DNA of 64,000 bases from positions 3,051 through 67,050 of the forward strand of contig JBCCBP010000018.1 in NCBI GenBank assembly GCA_039033995.1. Reading direction: 5' to 3'. The translations under genes and the position numbers were made by a program. Below are positions 16,054-24,941 of this stretch, one piece after another. Numbering within the stretch: position 1 is the first letter of the stretch; each line of letters begins with the position of its first letter. The notes under the pieces were generated by a model. That model was not told the DNA's origin. It made no database searches and saw only the letters and a program-made list of their open reading frames with translations. This DNA comes from CALBPI01 sp039033995 (GTDB taxonomy: Bacteria; Pseudomonadota; Gammaproteobacteria; Steroidobacterales; Woeseiaceae).

Positions 16054-17642
16054 CGTTTGGCGTCAGGCGACGCCAATTTGACGGTCTTGCGGGTCACCTT
16101 TTTCTTCTTCTTTCGCTTAGCCGTGCCGGCTTTTCGCTTAGGACGCGTCGATGCTGTCGATGGCGCTCGCTGGCCAAGCGCGACAAGGAACATCTCGCGA
16201 ACTTCCTTCACATGCTCATCGATGGTCTCCTTGCGCCAGGCTGACGTATCGACGGGCGGCAGCACATCGACCTCTACCGTTGCAGGTCGAAATACAAAGT
16301 CGCCTTTGGGTGCGACATCGATCGAGTTATGAATGACGATTGGCACGATCGGCACACCCGCTTGCATCGCCAGATGGAATGCACCCTTTTTGAACGGATT
16401 CAGCTTCGGTGTCAGCGTCCGGGTACCTTCAGGCGCCATCACAACGGACTTGCCTTCCTCACGCATGACATCGACTAACGGTTGCATCACGGCTATCGCG
16501 TTTTTGGCGTTCTGACGGTCAATCAACACCGCACCCCCCAGTTGCATGACTTGCCCGATGATTGGCATGTTACGGATTTCTTTCTTGCCAACGCCAGCGA
16601 GGTCCTTACGCAATAGCTGCAGAATAATGACGACGTCGGCCTTACTTTGGTGGTTGAAAATAAACACGGCAGGACGCTGCGCCCAGACGTGCTCCTCACC
16701 ACGTACGTTAAGGTCTAGGCCAATCAACGCACTCGCGGTTTCGGCAAAAAGCGCGTAGGAGAAATTCTGCATTTTGCGGCGAGAACCCGTGAGCGCAAGG
16801 ATCGGTAGCGCCGCCACGAACGACGTGGCGAGACTACCGGTTGCTGCGATCGATCGTGCCCAGCGCGTCAATGAAGCGCGACCGCGACTCGAAAACGCAG
16901 CCTTTGGCCAGTCACGCTGCTCTGCGATTTCCTTCAGGCGACTGTTCGGATTCAACGCGACAGGATGCCCGACTGACTCGAGCAATTCGATATCGTCGGT
17001 ACTGTCCGTGTAGAAAAAACTGGTCGCTAACGTTCCGCCGACGTTATCGGCGATCGACTGGGCAGCGACAACCTTGCCTGGCCCGAAACAGGTTGGCTGC
17101 ACCACTCGGCCAGTGAACACACCATTCTCGACTTCGAGCTCTGTGCAGCGGATCTCCTCAATATCAAGATCAGTCGCCGCCGGGCGTACTTGATAAGGCG
17201 TGGCGGATGAAACAATAGCAACGGTATGACCCTTAGCTTGATGCGCTTCGATCAGAGCGCGAGATTCCGGGTAAATCGCTCTTGCGATTTGTTTGCGATA
17301 CATCAGCTCGGAGAACTCGACAAAATCCTGCTCCGGGGTGTCGCGCATGAACTGCATGGTCGCTGCCATCATCGCCGAAAAACCCATATCGCCGAGACCG
17401 AACCGCGTCATTGCAGCGGCCATTTTGCCGAGCTCTGCCAGCGAAAAATCTCCTCTGGTCAATTGCTGTCGCAAATACGCGATTGCGGAGAAACCGCTAA
17501 TAATCGTACCGTCGAAGTCGAAAAAGGCACAGACGTGCGGCCCATCAGGAGACTGTTCGATACTCGCCAACAGGCTTTCTAACGTTCTGTTTTTCAATCG
17601 ATTAATTCCTTGGTTTCTAAGCGTATTTATAACCCAAAGCAT
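16050..17642 (-). CDS. HAD-family hydrolase / 1-acylglycerol-3-phosphate acyltransferase fusion with basic tail
   Basis: A 530-residue two-domain protein. Residues about 36-245 are a HAD-IB phosphatase (Asp42-Phe-Asp44-Gly-Thr; VSSATP; TDSTDD). Residues about 310-500 are a PlsC acyltransferase with His331-Gln-Ser-Lys-Ala-Asp336, the GAVLIDR block, Glu405-Gly-Thr-Arg408 and VPIVPIVIHNS. It would convert lysophosphatidic to phosphatidic acid, the step after PlsB. The last 30 residues are very rich in Lys and Arg, perhaps for membrane or nucleic-acid contact. The same HAD-PlsC plus PlsB pairing is known in mycobacteria. ATG 17642 lacks a clear ribosome site; a TTG at 17687 is the alternative. 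Confidence 0.88.
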   Translation of the reverse strand: MLWVINTLRNQGINRLKNRTLESLLASIEQSPDGPHVCAFFDFDGTIISGFSAIAYLRQQLTRGDFSLAELGKMAAAMTRFGLGDMGFSAMMAATMQFMRDTPEQDFVEFSELMYRKQIARAIYPESRALIEAHQAKGHTVAIVSSATPYQVRPAATDLDIEEIRCTELEVENGVFTGRVVQPTCFGPGKVVAAQSIADNVGGTLATSFFYTDSTDDIELLESVGHPVALNPNSRLKEIAEQRDWPKAAFSSRGRASLTRWARSIAATGSLATSFVAALPILALTGSRRKMQNFSYALFAETASALIGLDLNVRGEEHVWAQRPAVFIFNHQSKADVVIILQLLRKDLAGVGKKEIRNMPIIGQVMQLGGAVLIDRQNAKNAIAVMQPLVDVMREEGKSVVMAPEGTRTLTPKLNPFKKGAFHLAMQAGVPIVPIVIHNSIDVAPKGDFVFRPATVEVDVLPPVDTSAWRKETIDEHVKEVREMFLVALGQRAPSTASTRPKRKAGTAKRKKKKKVTRKTVKLASPDAKR

Positions 17643-17790
17643 ACTACAGACGCCGTGCGAGCGTGAATGTCGCGTTGGAGCAACCAAGGTTATGGTAGCC
17701 TTTTGTTAGACAATACGCGCTGAGGCGGATCGGGGCCTGCCACAGGAGTTCCAATTCATCTACATTGGCGTTTAACGCCAAGGCGCATAC

Positions 17791-19308
17791 ATGACTGTTC
17801 CGCTCCAGTCTATTCTGCTGGTCGAAGATAACCCTGCCGACGTCGAGCTCTTTCGCGCGCGACTCGGTGCCTCGAACATACCGCCCGACTTTCGACTCGA
17901 TACCGCACACTCGCTCGCATCTGGCTTACAGCGCGTCGTCCAATTTGATTACGACCTCGTATTGCTCGATTTGATGCTGCCCGACAGCGAAGGCGTCGAA
18001 ACGTTTGAGCGAATGTTCCAGCGCCAGCCGACCACGCCAATCATCGTGTTTACTGGTGTCGCAGACGAGCACGTTGGACGCCAAGTCATATCGCTCGGCG
18101 CGCAGGACTACATCCAAAAAGATCAGGTCAGTATTCGTGGGCTTGGTCAGCAACTCGCCTTTGCAATGCGACGACGCGAGGCGACCGCATTCATCCAGGA
18201 ACGGGTTCAGGCGGACAGTATCTATTGGATTGCCGATACGATCGCTATCGAATTTAATCAAATTCTGTCGGATCTCATGAGTAATCTGAACAGTATTGAA
18301 GGACCACTCAAAGATGAACCGGAAGCGCTGGCGAACGCCAGACAAGCGTCTCAGCACGCTTTGGCGGGCGCCGACATTATGCATCTACTACTCGTGTTGG
18401 CGCGACCTGCCTCCAATGCGCATCGAACGCCGGTGTATGCATTGATCGAGAAAACGATGGAGTCCATGCGTCAGCAGCATGGGCAGCAAGTGGATATTGT
18501 GCTGTCTGAACATCCGTGCAACTGGACGACAGTGTTTGATGATGCCCAGTTGCGGACCTTGTTGTTGAACATCATGGCCGGCGCCATCGGTCAGGTAGCT
18601 GCACCGATCAAAGTGACCATCCGATCTGCTGAAGAACATCGCGATACGGCCAACCGCACCAGTGGCCTGAATGTACGAAGCCGCGATTGTGTTTCGATAC
18701 AAGTCACGGCAACAGGCGTCCGCCGACATGGCGAAGGCCCGGCGCCGCTAAATTTTGCAAAACAGCCCGGTCACGAACTGGTCAAACGTTTTGTCGAAAA
18801 ATGCGGTGGAGAATTGTATTCGCGCGTACACCCCGTGATGGGCGTCACGCTTGAACTCATGCTGCCGCGCCAAATTTCGGCGAAGTCATCTGACATCGTA
18901 CAAACCTACCAGCAACGTCTCGATGTGCGCTCGGTCAACGTCTTGTCTATCGGCCTGGATTCCGCTGCGGGCAGACATATGAGTGAGCAAATCAGTATGC
19001 TCGGTTACCGCGTCGCTGACTCCGCGAGTCTGGAAGAAGCCGTGCAGAGTGTCGCGAAAGGCTTTCGCTGCGATGTTGTCGTTATGAGCGATCACGTACT
19101 GGAGTCGCCAGACGCCATGACTGGTCTGTCGCGCATTCTGGACTACGCATTCGAATCCAAATTGCTGGTCGTGTGTAAGGAGTCTGCGCTCAGTGATGAC
19201 ATTCGTCATGCGCTGCCGATGCCCGCGACGGTTTTGGTCGCACCCGAAACGCTCGCCGAAATCGATTCGGGGATGCGCAATGCCTACTACGCCGAGCTAG
19301 ACGCCTGA
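17791..19308 (+). CDS. Response-regulator receiver fused to a degenerate histidine-kinase core (probable pseudokinase)
   Basis: A 505-residue protein. Residues 7-125 are an intact receiver domain (LLVEDNPAD, phosphoacceptor Asp in LVLLDLMLPDSEG, Thr in VFTGV, Lys in YIQKDQ). Next comes a hybrid-kinase-like H-box region in which the usual AHDFNN reads Ala-Ile153-Glu-Phe-Asn-Gln, so the phosphoacceptor His is missing. The ATPase region has a loose N-box (LLNIMAGAIGQ) and no clear G boxes. Residues about 385-500 look like a second receiver in which the acceptor Asp reads Ser (VVVMSDH). I infer a signalling scaffold or phospho-sink regulated through its N-terminal Asp. It is followed after 2 bp by a kinase gene, its likely partner. 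Confidence 0.75.
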   Translation: MTVPLQSILLVEDNPADVELFRARLGASNIPPDFRLDTAHSLASGLQRVVQFDYDLVLLDLMLPDSEGVETFERMFQRQPTTPIIVFTGVADEHVGRQVISLGAQDYIQKDQVSIRGLGQQLAFAMRRREATAFIQERVQADSIYWIADTIAIEFNQILSDLMSNLNSIEGPLKDEPEALANARQASQHALAGADIMHLLLVLARPASNAHRTPVYALIEKTMESMRQQHGQQVDIVLSEHPCNWTTVFDDAQLRTLLLNIMAGAIGQVAAPIKVTIRSAEEHRDTANRTSGLNVRSRDCVSIQVTATGVRRHGEGPAPLNFAKQPGHELVKRFVEKCGGELYSRVHPVMGVTLELMLPRQISAKSSDIVQTYQQRLDVRSVNVLSIGLDSAAGRHMSEQISMLGYRVADSASLEEAVQSVAKGFRCDVVVMSDHVLESPDAMTGLSRILDYAFESKLLVVCKESALSDDIRHALPMPATVLVAPETLAEIDSGMRNAYYAELDA

Positions 19309-19310
19309 CG

Positions 19311-20480
19311 GTGTCCGATGAAACTCGAAGAATTCTGGTTGTCGACGACGACGAGTATGATCGCCTTGCCATGGCTAGAGCGCTGGAGAATTCGCGCTTT
19401 TCGCTAGAGGTCGATATGGCGGTCGGTGGCAACGAAGCACTCTCCGCCGTGCGGGCCAGTAACTATGACGCAGTGATAACGGATTTCCACCTTCCAGACA
19501 TTACTGCAGACCAACTCGTTGTTGACTTAACACCACTAGTTCATAACGGTCTTGCAATCATTGTCGTTGCCGGCGTGGGTGACATCCGCAAAGCGGCGCA
19601 AGTCATGCGGGATGGTGCCCACGATTACCTCGTTAAGGATGATGTCAACGCTGAACGGATTGAGCTTGCGCTTAGTGCCGCCTGGCGTACCGTCGATTTG
19701 AACCTCGAACTCGAGCGACAGAGACTTGAACTACTGCGATCGAATCGTGAGCTCGAACAGTACGCTGTATTGGCGTCTCACGATCTGTGCCAGCCATTGC
19801 GTACTGTCCATGGGTTTCTCGATTTGCTGCGCGAACATGCACCAGAGCTCGACGACACGGCAAATCGCTATCTGCACCAAGCCATGGACGGTGCGAGGCA
19901 GATGAGTGTGTATGTCGATGGTCTGCTGCAGATCGCGAAACTGCGACATCAACCGGATGCGTTTGCTGCGTTCAGCAGCGAGGAAGTTGTGGCCACCGTA
20001 TTGTCGGGACTGCAGGATCTCGCTCGCACCGCCAATGCGACCTACACGTTTGGCGCTTTGCCGAGACAGTTCGGCACAGAGCACCATTTTTATCAACTGT
20101 TGCAAAATTTAATTTCGAACGCACTGTTACATCGCGACATGTCGCAAGCGCCGGCAATCGAAATCGCAGCTCGATATGAACGGCAGCTGCCCATCTCTAG
20201 ACGATCGAGCAGCTATGAACGCATGGGCTTCTGGCGCTGGACCATCACGGATAACGGTCCCGGGGTTGCTAAAGAACACCATGAACCGATCTTCGGTATG
20301 TTCCATCGTGGGGGTCAGCAGCCGCGAGGACCTGGGTCGGGCATCGGGCTTGCCGTTTGTCGGAAAATCGTTGAGACCCATGGGGGCCATATTTACGTTG
20401 ATGAGGCGTATGACCGAGGCTTGCGTGTCTGCTTTACGTGGCCTGGACCCACTTCCGTCGAGCAAGCGGCTGTCGGTTAA
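19311..20480 (+). CDS. Hybrid sensor: receiver domain plus HisKA/HATPase histidine kinase
   Basis: A 389-residue cytoplasmic signalling protein with no membrane segment. Residues about 5-120 are a receiver (RILVVDDDEYDR, acceptor Asp in AVITDFHLPD, Lys in DYLVKDD). A short coiled linker leads to HisKA with His157 in ASHDLCQPLRTVHGF, the bacteriophytochrome-type H-box. The HATPase domain has NLISNALLH, TDNGPGV and SGIGLAVCRKIVETHGG, so it should be active. It starts with GTG 2 bp after the pseudokinase gene, so the pair is one operon. The input probably arrives by phosphorylation of its own receiver. Confidence 0.88.
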   Translation: MSDETRRILVVDDDEYDRLAMARALENSRFSLEVDMAVGGNEALSAVRASNYDAVITDFHLPDITADQLVVDLTPLVHNGLAIIVVAGVGDIRKAAQVMRDGAHDYLVKDDVNAERIELALSAAWRTVDLNLELERQRLELLRSNRELEQYAVLASHDLCQPLRTVHGFLDLLREHAPELDDTANRYLHQAMDGARQMSVYVDGLLQIAKLRHQPDAFAAFSSEEVVATVLSGLQDLARTANATYTFGALPRQFGTEHHFYQLLQNLISNALLHRDMSQAPAIEIAARYERQLPISRRSSSYERMGFWRWTITDNGPGVAKEHHEPIFGMFHRGGQQPRGPGSGIGLAVCRKIVETHGGHIYVDEAYDRGLRVCFTWPGPTSVEQAAVG

Positions 20481-20661
20481 CTCGCTGGGCTGCGTTGCGA
20501 GCACGACGAAAACGTGAACAAGCGCACAAAACCGACCTAAATTCCTCAGTTTTTTACGCGATCAGCCGGTTCCGAGACGTCCGTCTTATGGTCAATTAGG
20601 CAATGGCGCTATCTTTGAGCTCGATATTTGTAGGGACGATTTAGCAAGGAAGTGCCCTGTC

Positions 20662-22596
20662 GTGACTATTGAGACGATAATCCTGACAGTAGGTGTCGCG
20701 CTCTATCTGGTGCTCGCGGGCGTTTTGTCGGCGGGTAGAGCACAGCAAGTGCATGGGTATGCGCATTGGCTCATGCTGGCTTTGGCAATCTGGGTAGCTG
20801 GTGGTTGGTTGCTGGTGAATGCGACCAGCCCCGACCAAATAGATATCGCGCTAACCGTTATTTTTACAGGGTCTGTGCTTGTGCCGGTGACCGGCGTGAT
20901 GGTGGTTGCGCATGTCTCAGCGCGGGCATTGCCGCTACTGGTCAGCTCTCTATTGTGGCTGGTACCAATCGTCTCTTTGGTCATTATGATCGTCCCCACG
21001 TTACGACCGATGATGTGGTCCGGCCCTATCGATTATCTGGCGCTCGCACATGCTTTCGAGTTGCAACGCGGTTGGTGGCTGAATTGGGTACACCTGCCCT
21101 ATGCTGTCGCCGTTTACTGTCTGGCTGTCGCAGGACTCGCGCGTCACGCACGACGGCAAAGTCGACGATTACGCATTGAATTACTGGCCCTCGCAGCCGT
21201 GGCGTTGGCGCCACTGGCCGTTGGTGTGCTCCGCGCACTGGGTATCGCGCCCTGGCACACCGTGAGTGCCGCGACGGTCATCGCCGCATTGACACCTGCT
21301 GTCGCTTGGTTGGTATTGCGGCATGGTGCGCTGTTCAACGACTCGATCGGTCATCAGGCACTATTCGATCAAATGTCCGATGCGGTCGTGCTGGTCGATG
21401 ACCATCATCATATGATCAGCGTGAATCCTGCTGCTGCTGAGCTGTTTGATCTGGATGGCCGTCACGTGCGGGGGCTGCCGTTGCAACAAACGGTGCCAAC
21501 CTTGGCTGCTCTGATGGGGGATCCCAGCACCGATGCCAACCACGAAGCATTCACGCTCAATGGCCGGCGGCTAGCGCTTCGCGTTAGCCACGTACGACGT
21601 CCCGGTGATGCGCAGGTGCTGCGGTTGCTGATCTGTCAGGACATTACTGAAACCTACCGCGCAGCGGCTACGGTGCGACGGAACGAAGCACTGTTTCGCA
21701 CACTGATACACCATGCATCGAACGCCATTTTGCGGCTGTCACTGGTCAATGATCAAAGCGAGTATCCGGATTTTGAGATCACGGTAGCGAACCCGCAGGG
21801 CGCTCGATTGTTTGAGTCGTCACCCGACGCTCTGATTGGCAAGACACTGGGGCGTCAATTGTTCGGCACGGCAGTATCGGACCGGCAATATGCCCTGCAA
21901 AAAATCGTCCCGGTCATTCGTGAAGCGCAGGCAACTGGCCGACGACAAGATATAGAATTTTGCTTATCCGAAAACGGGGCCAAGCGTTGGTATCGGCTGC
22001 TGGCGGACCCAGTGGACAAAGACATAGGTTTAACGTTCATTGATATTAGTAGTGAGCGGCGCCAACAGGATGCATTGCACTCGCAGGCGATGAGCGATGC
22101 GCTAACGGGGGTTCTCAATCGGCGCGGCTTTGAGAGTGCTGCGGGCAATTACCTACACAATGCGAGCGAGACGCTCGATGCTGCATTGCTATTCGTCGAC
22201 CTGAATGGCTTCAAGGCTGTCAACGACAGTTTCGGCCATGAAGCGGGCGATAACATTCTGAGGGAAGTGGCCGTACGCATGCGCGAAACGCTACGATTGC
22301 AAGATATTGTGGCGCGCATTGGCGGCGATGAATTCGTGGCGCTGGTGACCGATACCAGTCGTGACGATGCAGTGGCGCTGCGCGATCGTATTAGCCGCCA
22401 CTTGTCGCATACCTATCGTCTCCAGGATGGCCGATCGGTCAACTGCTCCGCCAGCGTGGGTATGTCGATCTATCCGCAATCCGCGACCAGCCTCGAACTA
22501 CTGATCAAGCAAGCCGACGATGATATGTATCAGGTCAAAGCCGGTCACCATAAGGATCGCTTGCGCGTTGACGCAAGAATGCGCCTCGTTGAGTGA
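20662..22596 (+). CDS. Membrane diguanylate cyclase (7TM sensor, PAS, GGDEF)
   Basis: A 644-residue c-di-GMP synthase. Residues 1-215 hold about seven hydrophobic helices in the arrangement of the histidine-kinase N-terminal 7TM region. Residues about 230-330 are a PAS domain (QALFDQMSDAVVLVDD), followed by a second PAS-like unit (about 340-465) and the GGDEF domain. The active loop Gly554-Gly-Asp-Glu-Phe558 is intact. An allosteric I-site Arg545-Leu-Gln-Asp548 sits exactly five residues upstream, so product inhibition is expected. There is no EAL domain. It begins with GTG after AAGGA. A pilZ gene lies 5.5 kb downstream, but PilZ-type PilZ proteins often do not bind c-di-GMP. Confidence 0.9.
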   Translation: MTIETIILTVGVALYLVLAGVLSAGRAQQVHGYAHWLMLALAIWVAGGWLLVNATSPDQIDIALTVIFTGSVLVPVTGVMVVAHVSARALPLLVSSLLWLVPIVSLVIMIVPTLRPMMWSGPIDYLALAHAFELQRGWWLNWVHLPYAVAVYCLAVAGLARHARRQSRRLRIELLALAAVALAPLAVGVLRALGIAPWHTVSAATVIAALTPAVAWLVLRHGALFNDSIGHQALFDQMSDAVVLVDDHHHMISVNPAAAELFDLDGRHVRGLPLQQTVPTLAALMGDPSTDANHEAFTLNGRRLALRVSHVRRPGDAQVLRLLICQDITETYRAAATVRRNEALFRTLIHHASNAILRLSLVNDQSEYPDFEITVANPQGARLFESSPDALIGKTLGRQLFGTAVSDRQYALQKIVPVIREAQATGRRQDIEFCLSENGAKRWYRLLADPVDKDIGLTFIDISSERRQQDALHSQAMSDALTGVLNRRGFESAAGNYLHNASETLDAALLFVDLNGFKAVNDSFGHEAGDNILREVAVRMRETLRLQDIVARIGGDEFVALVTDTSRDDAVALRDRISRHLSHTYRLQDGRSVNCSASVGMSIYPQSATSLELLIKQADDDMYQVKAGHHKDRLRVDARMRLVE

Positions 22597-22597
22597 T

Positions 22598-23572
22598 CTA
22601 AACGCCGAAGCCCTGGTTGTCAAAATACGCAACGGAACGATCTGGAAAGTCGCAGAATATGCCATCGATGCCCTCGCGTGTCAGAAACGCGAGTAGATCT
22701 TCCAGCGTTTCGAACCCACTTGGCAGTGCATCCGCACGCAACGTGTATGGGTGCACTTGCAGATCAAGTGCGTGGGCTTCCTCAATCAGATGTGTGCCCA
22801 ACCTTTCACCGCCATCGGACTGCATCACAAGTTGTGGGATCCAGGGACCGATCCCGTCGACGGTACCCTTTAAAGCCGTCAACCCGCCTGGTGATAGCAA
22901 CTCCGCATACCGCGTCGTCGATTCTTTCCAGCTATCGTCGCCAATGAGTTGGACTAGCCGGTAAGGCGCGGCCCAGTGTTGTCGCAACCGGGTGTTCTCA
23001 GCAAGGTCAAAACACTGTAACCAAACCTGCTCGGGTGTTGCCGGGTAGTCAAACGCCTCAAGTGTTCGCAGCAATAGCGGCGCGATATCGACGCCTTCCC
23101 GACGATGCCATTCCGGTTTTTTGATTTCCGGATAGATACCAGTGGTCGCCTGACGGCTGCTATTGAGCCCCCGAATCAAAGCGAGCTCCTCCGCGAGCGT
23201 TGGCACCGCGAACGGTGTGAACCCCTCTGGAAAACGCGTTGCGAACACGGGTTTGCCATCATTACCAACGCGTTCCCGGAGCCTGAGCTGCTTAATCTCG
23301 GCAAGCGAAAAATCCCGCGCGTAATATCGACCGTCTTCCCGCGAACGATCGGTGAATCGTGTGGCGACATCCGTGACTTGTTCCAGATGGATGTCGTGCA
23401 GCACGATCAGCTCGTCATCAGCGGTGACTACAACATCCTGCTCAATAAATTCTGCGCCCATGGCATGAGCAAGCGCCTTTGCGGCGAGGCTGTGCTCTGG
23501 GAGGTAGCCACTGGCCCCCCTATGCGCGATGGTCAAAGGCCGCGGTGCCGGTACGGAGGCGTGACTGCGCAT
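22598..23572 (-). CDS. Glycerophosphodiester phosphodiesterase (GlpQ type)
   Basis: Hydrolyses glycerophosphodiesters to glycerol 3-phosphate and an alcohol. The 324-residue protein has the GDPD signature TIAHRGASGYLPEHS, the metal-binding EQDVVVTADDELIVLHD, and a conserved tail (LLAFLTREGIDGIFCDFPD). The large insertion between the first two beta strands (ATRFTDRSREDGRYYARDF) is that of the periplasmic GlpQ subclass. Yet no signal peptide is visible, so it may be cytoplasmic. ATG 23572 is preferred to an in-frame TTG two codons upstream; neither has a strong ribosome site. The upstream TIR-like gene ends 18 bp away and is probably co-transcribed. Confidence 0.88.
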   Translation of the reverse strand: MRSHASVPAPRPLTIAHRGASGYLPEHSLAAKALAHAMGAEFIEQDVVVTADDELIVLHDIHLEQVTDVATRFTDRSREDGRYYARDFSLAEIKQLRLRERVGNDGKPVFATRFPEGFTPFAVPTLAEELALIRGLNSSRQATTGIYPEIKKPEWHRREGVDIAPLLLRTLEAFDYPATPEQVWLQCFDLAENTRLRQHWAAPYRLVQLIGDDSWKESTTRYAELLSPGGLTALKGTVDGIGPWIPQLVMQSDGGERLGTHLIEEAHALDLQVHPYTLRADALPSGFETLEDLLAFLTREGIDGIFCDFPDRSVAYFDNQGFGV

Positions 23573-23590
23573 GGACAATGTAATGCCGGT

Positions 23591-24037
23591 TTACGGAAAG
23601 TCGATGACTTCCCAGCGCTGGGTATCTTCCCCACGCGCCAGTCGTCTCAGTGCATCCACGATTTCTCGCTCATTCCAGTCGAGTACCTCGTCAGCACGGC
23701 TGATTAAATCACCGGGAGAAACCGTGACGCGACCAAATGCGTTGATCAGGACAACTGGTTTCTCGAGCGCTTTGGCTGCGTTGATCTGATAGTCAACCCA
23801 ATCGCGCTTCTGTTGGTACGTGCTGGCTAGTACGATGACCGCTTCACAGTCCTGAATCTGGGCTCTCAGCGCCTCCTTGAACCCTTCCGGCCCACCCTCG
23901 GGCGTAAGGTCTGGATTGCTGACGTTGAGGTAGTAAAATCGATCCACACTCTCGAGATATTCGAACACACGAAGGTAATCGTCGCTTTGCGTGAAAACGT
24001 GACTGACAAACACGCGGATCGGATTATTCTCGGACAT
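23591..24037 (-). CDS. TIR-like domain protein (DUF1863 / ThsB-like fold)
   Basis: A 148-residue soluble single-domain protein. The pattern RVFVSHVFTQSDDYLRVFEYL at the start, a middle FYYLNVSNPD, CEAVIVLAS, and WVDYQINAAKALEKPVVLI matches the TIR-like family that includes the Thoeris signal-generating protein ThsB. NAD-cleaving TIR proteins usually carry Glu in the helix read here as DYQI, so catalysis may be lost. No ThsA-type effector is next door, so this is not a standard Thoeris locus. ATG 24037 begins just before the first strand; longer frames are possible. It is divergent from an EEP-family hydrolase gene and upstream of the GDPD gene. Confidence 0.7.
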   Translation of the reverse strand: MSENNPIRVFVSHVFTQSDDYLRVFEYLESVDRFYYLNVSNPDLTPEGGPEGFKEALRAQIQDCEAVIVLASTYQQKRDWVDYQINAAKALEKPVVLINAFGRVTVSPGDLISRADEVLDWNEREIVDALRRLARGEDTQRWEVIDFP

Positions 24038-24182
24038 GCAAACGTTGACCTGTTGTGATGCGCTACTGTCGAGGATTGTACCCAATTGAACCGACTTCTG
24101 GCGAGTTTTGCCGGTACAATATGATGACCATGATACACATGCAGACGCCGAGAATAATCCACACCACCCGCAGAGGCGCGCT

Positions 24183-24917
24183 TTGCGCTTAGTGCTTTAT
24201 AACATTCGGTATGGCGTTGGTTCCGGCATCGCGACACACCTGCCCGTGCCGGGCGCGGGCTATGTGCTGGGGAACCAAGCCAATCTCAATAAGTTGATCG
24301 AGTTTTTTCAGTCACTATCACCGGACATAGTTGGTTTGGTGGAGGTCGACACGGGCTCCATTCGCAGTCGCAATGTCAATCAGGCGGAGGTCATCGCCAC
24401 GGCACTGGGACACAAATCTTCGTACGAGACGAAATACGGCAGCAATTCATTGAATCAGCTGTTGCCAATCATTCGTAAGCAAGGCAATGCGTTTCTTGCT
24501 GCACCGACGATCCACAATGAGCGTTTTCACTATTTCGATACCGGCATCAAGAAATTGATTATCGAATTGGAACTCACCGACGTTGCGATCTTTCTCGTGC
24601 ATTTGTCGTTGAAGTATCGCCACCGGCATCTGCAACTACGGCATCTCTATGACCTCGTCGAGCAGACGGACAAACCCGCGATGGTCATTGGCGATTTCAA
24701 TACCTTCTGGGGACAGGATGAGATTTACCTGTTTCAGAGAGCGACTGGCCTGAAAAGCGCCAATGTGGATGCATTGCCCTCTTATCCGAGCCGATCGCCG
24801 CGACGAGAACTCGACTTCATCCTATATCAGGACGGCATTAGTATTGACCATTTCTCGGTACCAGACGTCACGCTATCGGATCATTTGCCGCTAGTCTGTG
24901 ACTTCCACGTGAACTAA
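24183..24917 (+). CDS. Endonuclease/exonuclease/phosphatase (EEP) family protein
   Basis: A 244-residue metal-dependent phosphoesterase of the DNase I/exonuclease III/sphingomyelinase fold. The catalytic set is complete: Asn in YNIRYG, Glu in GLVEVD, His in LVHLSLKYR, Asp/Asn in GDFNTFW, and the Asp-His pair in SDHLPLVCDF. No signal peptide is seen. The substrate could be DNA, a phospholipid or a nucleotide. TTG 24183 is preferred because AGAGG sits six bases upstream and the protein then begins at the first strand; a TTG at 24108 would add a Pro/His-rich leader. It starts 145 bp from the divergent TIR-like gene. Confidence 0.82.
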   Translation: MRLVLYNIRYGVGSGIATHLPVPGAGYVLGNQANLNKLIEFFQSLSPDIVGLVEVDTGSIRSRNVNQAEVIATALGHKSSYETKYGSNSLNQLLPIIRKQGNAFLAAPTIHNERFHYFDTGIKKLIIELELTDVAIFLVHLSLKYRHRHLQLRHLYDLVEQTDKPAMVIGDFNTFWGQDEIYLFQRATGLKSANVDALPSYPSRSPRRELDFILYQDGISIDHFSVPDVTLSDHLPLVCDFHVN

Positions 24918-24941
24918 CCCAGCAACGATAAAGACCGCACC

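Noticed and set aside
23591..24917. A Thoeris defence operon
   Set aside because: Only a ThsB-like TIR is present; there is no ThsA (SIR2 or other effector), and the neighbouring EEP gene is divergent rather than in an operon with it.
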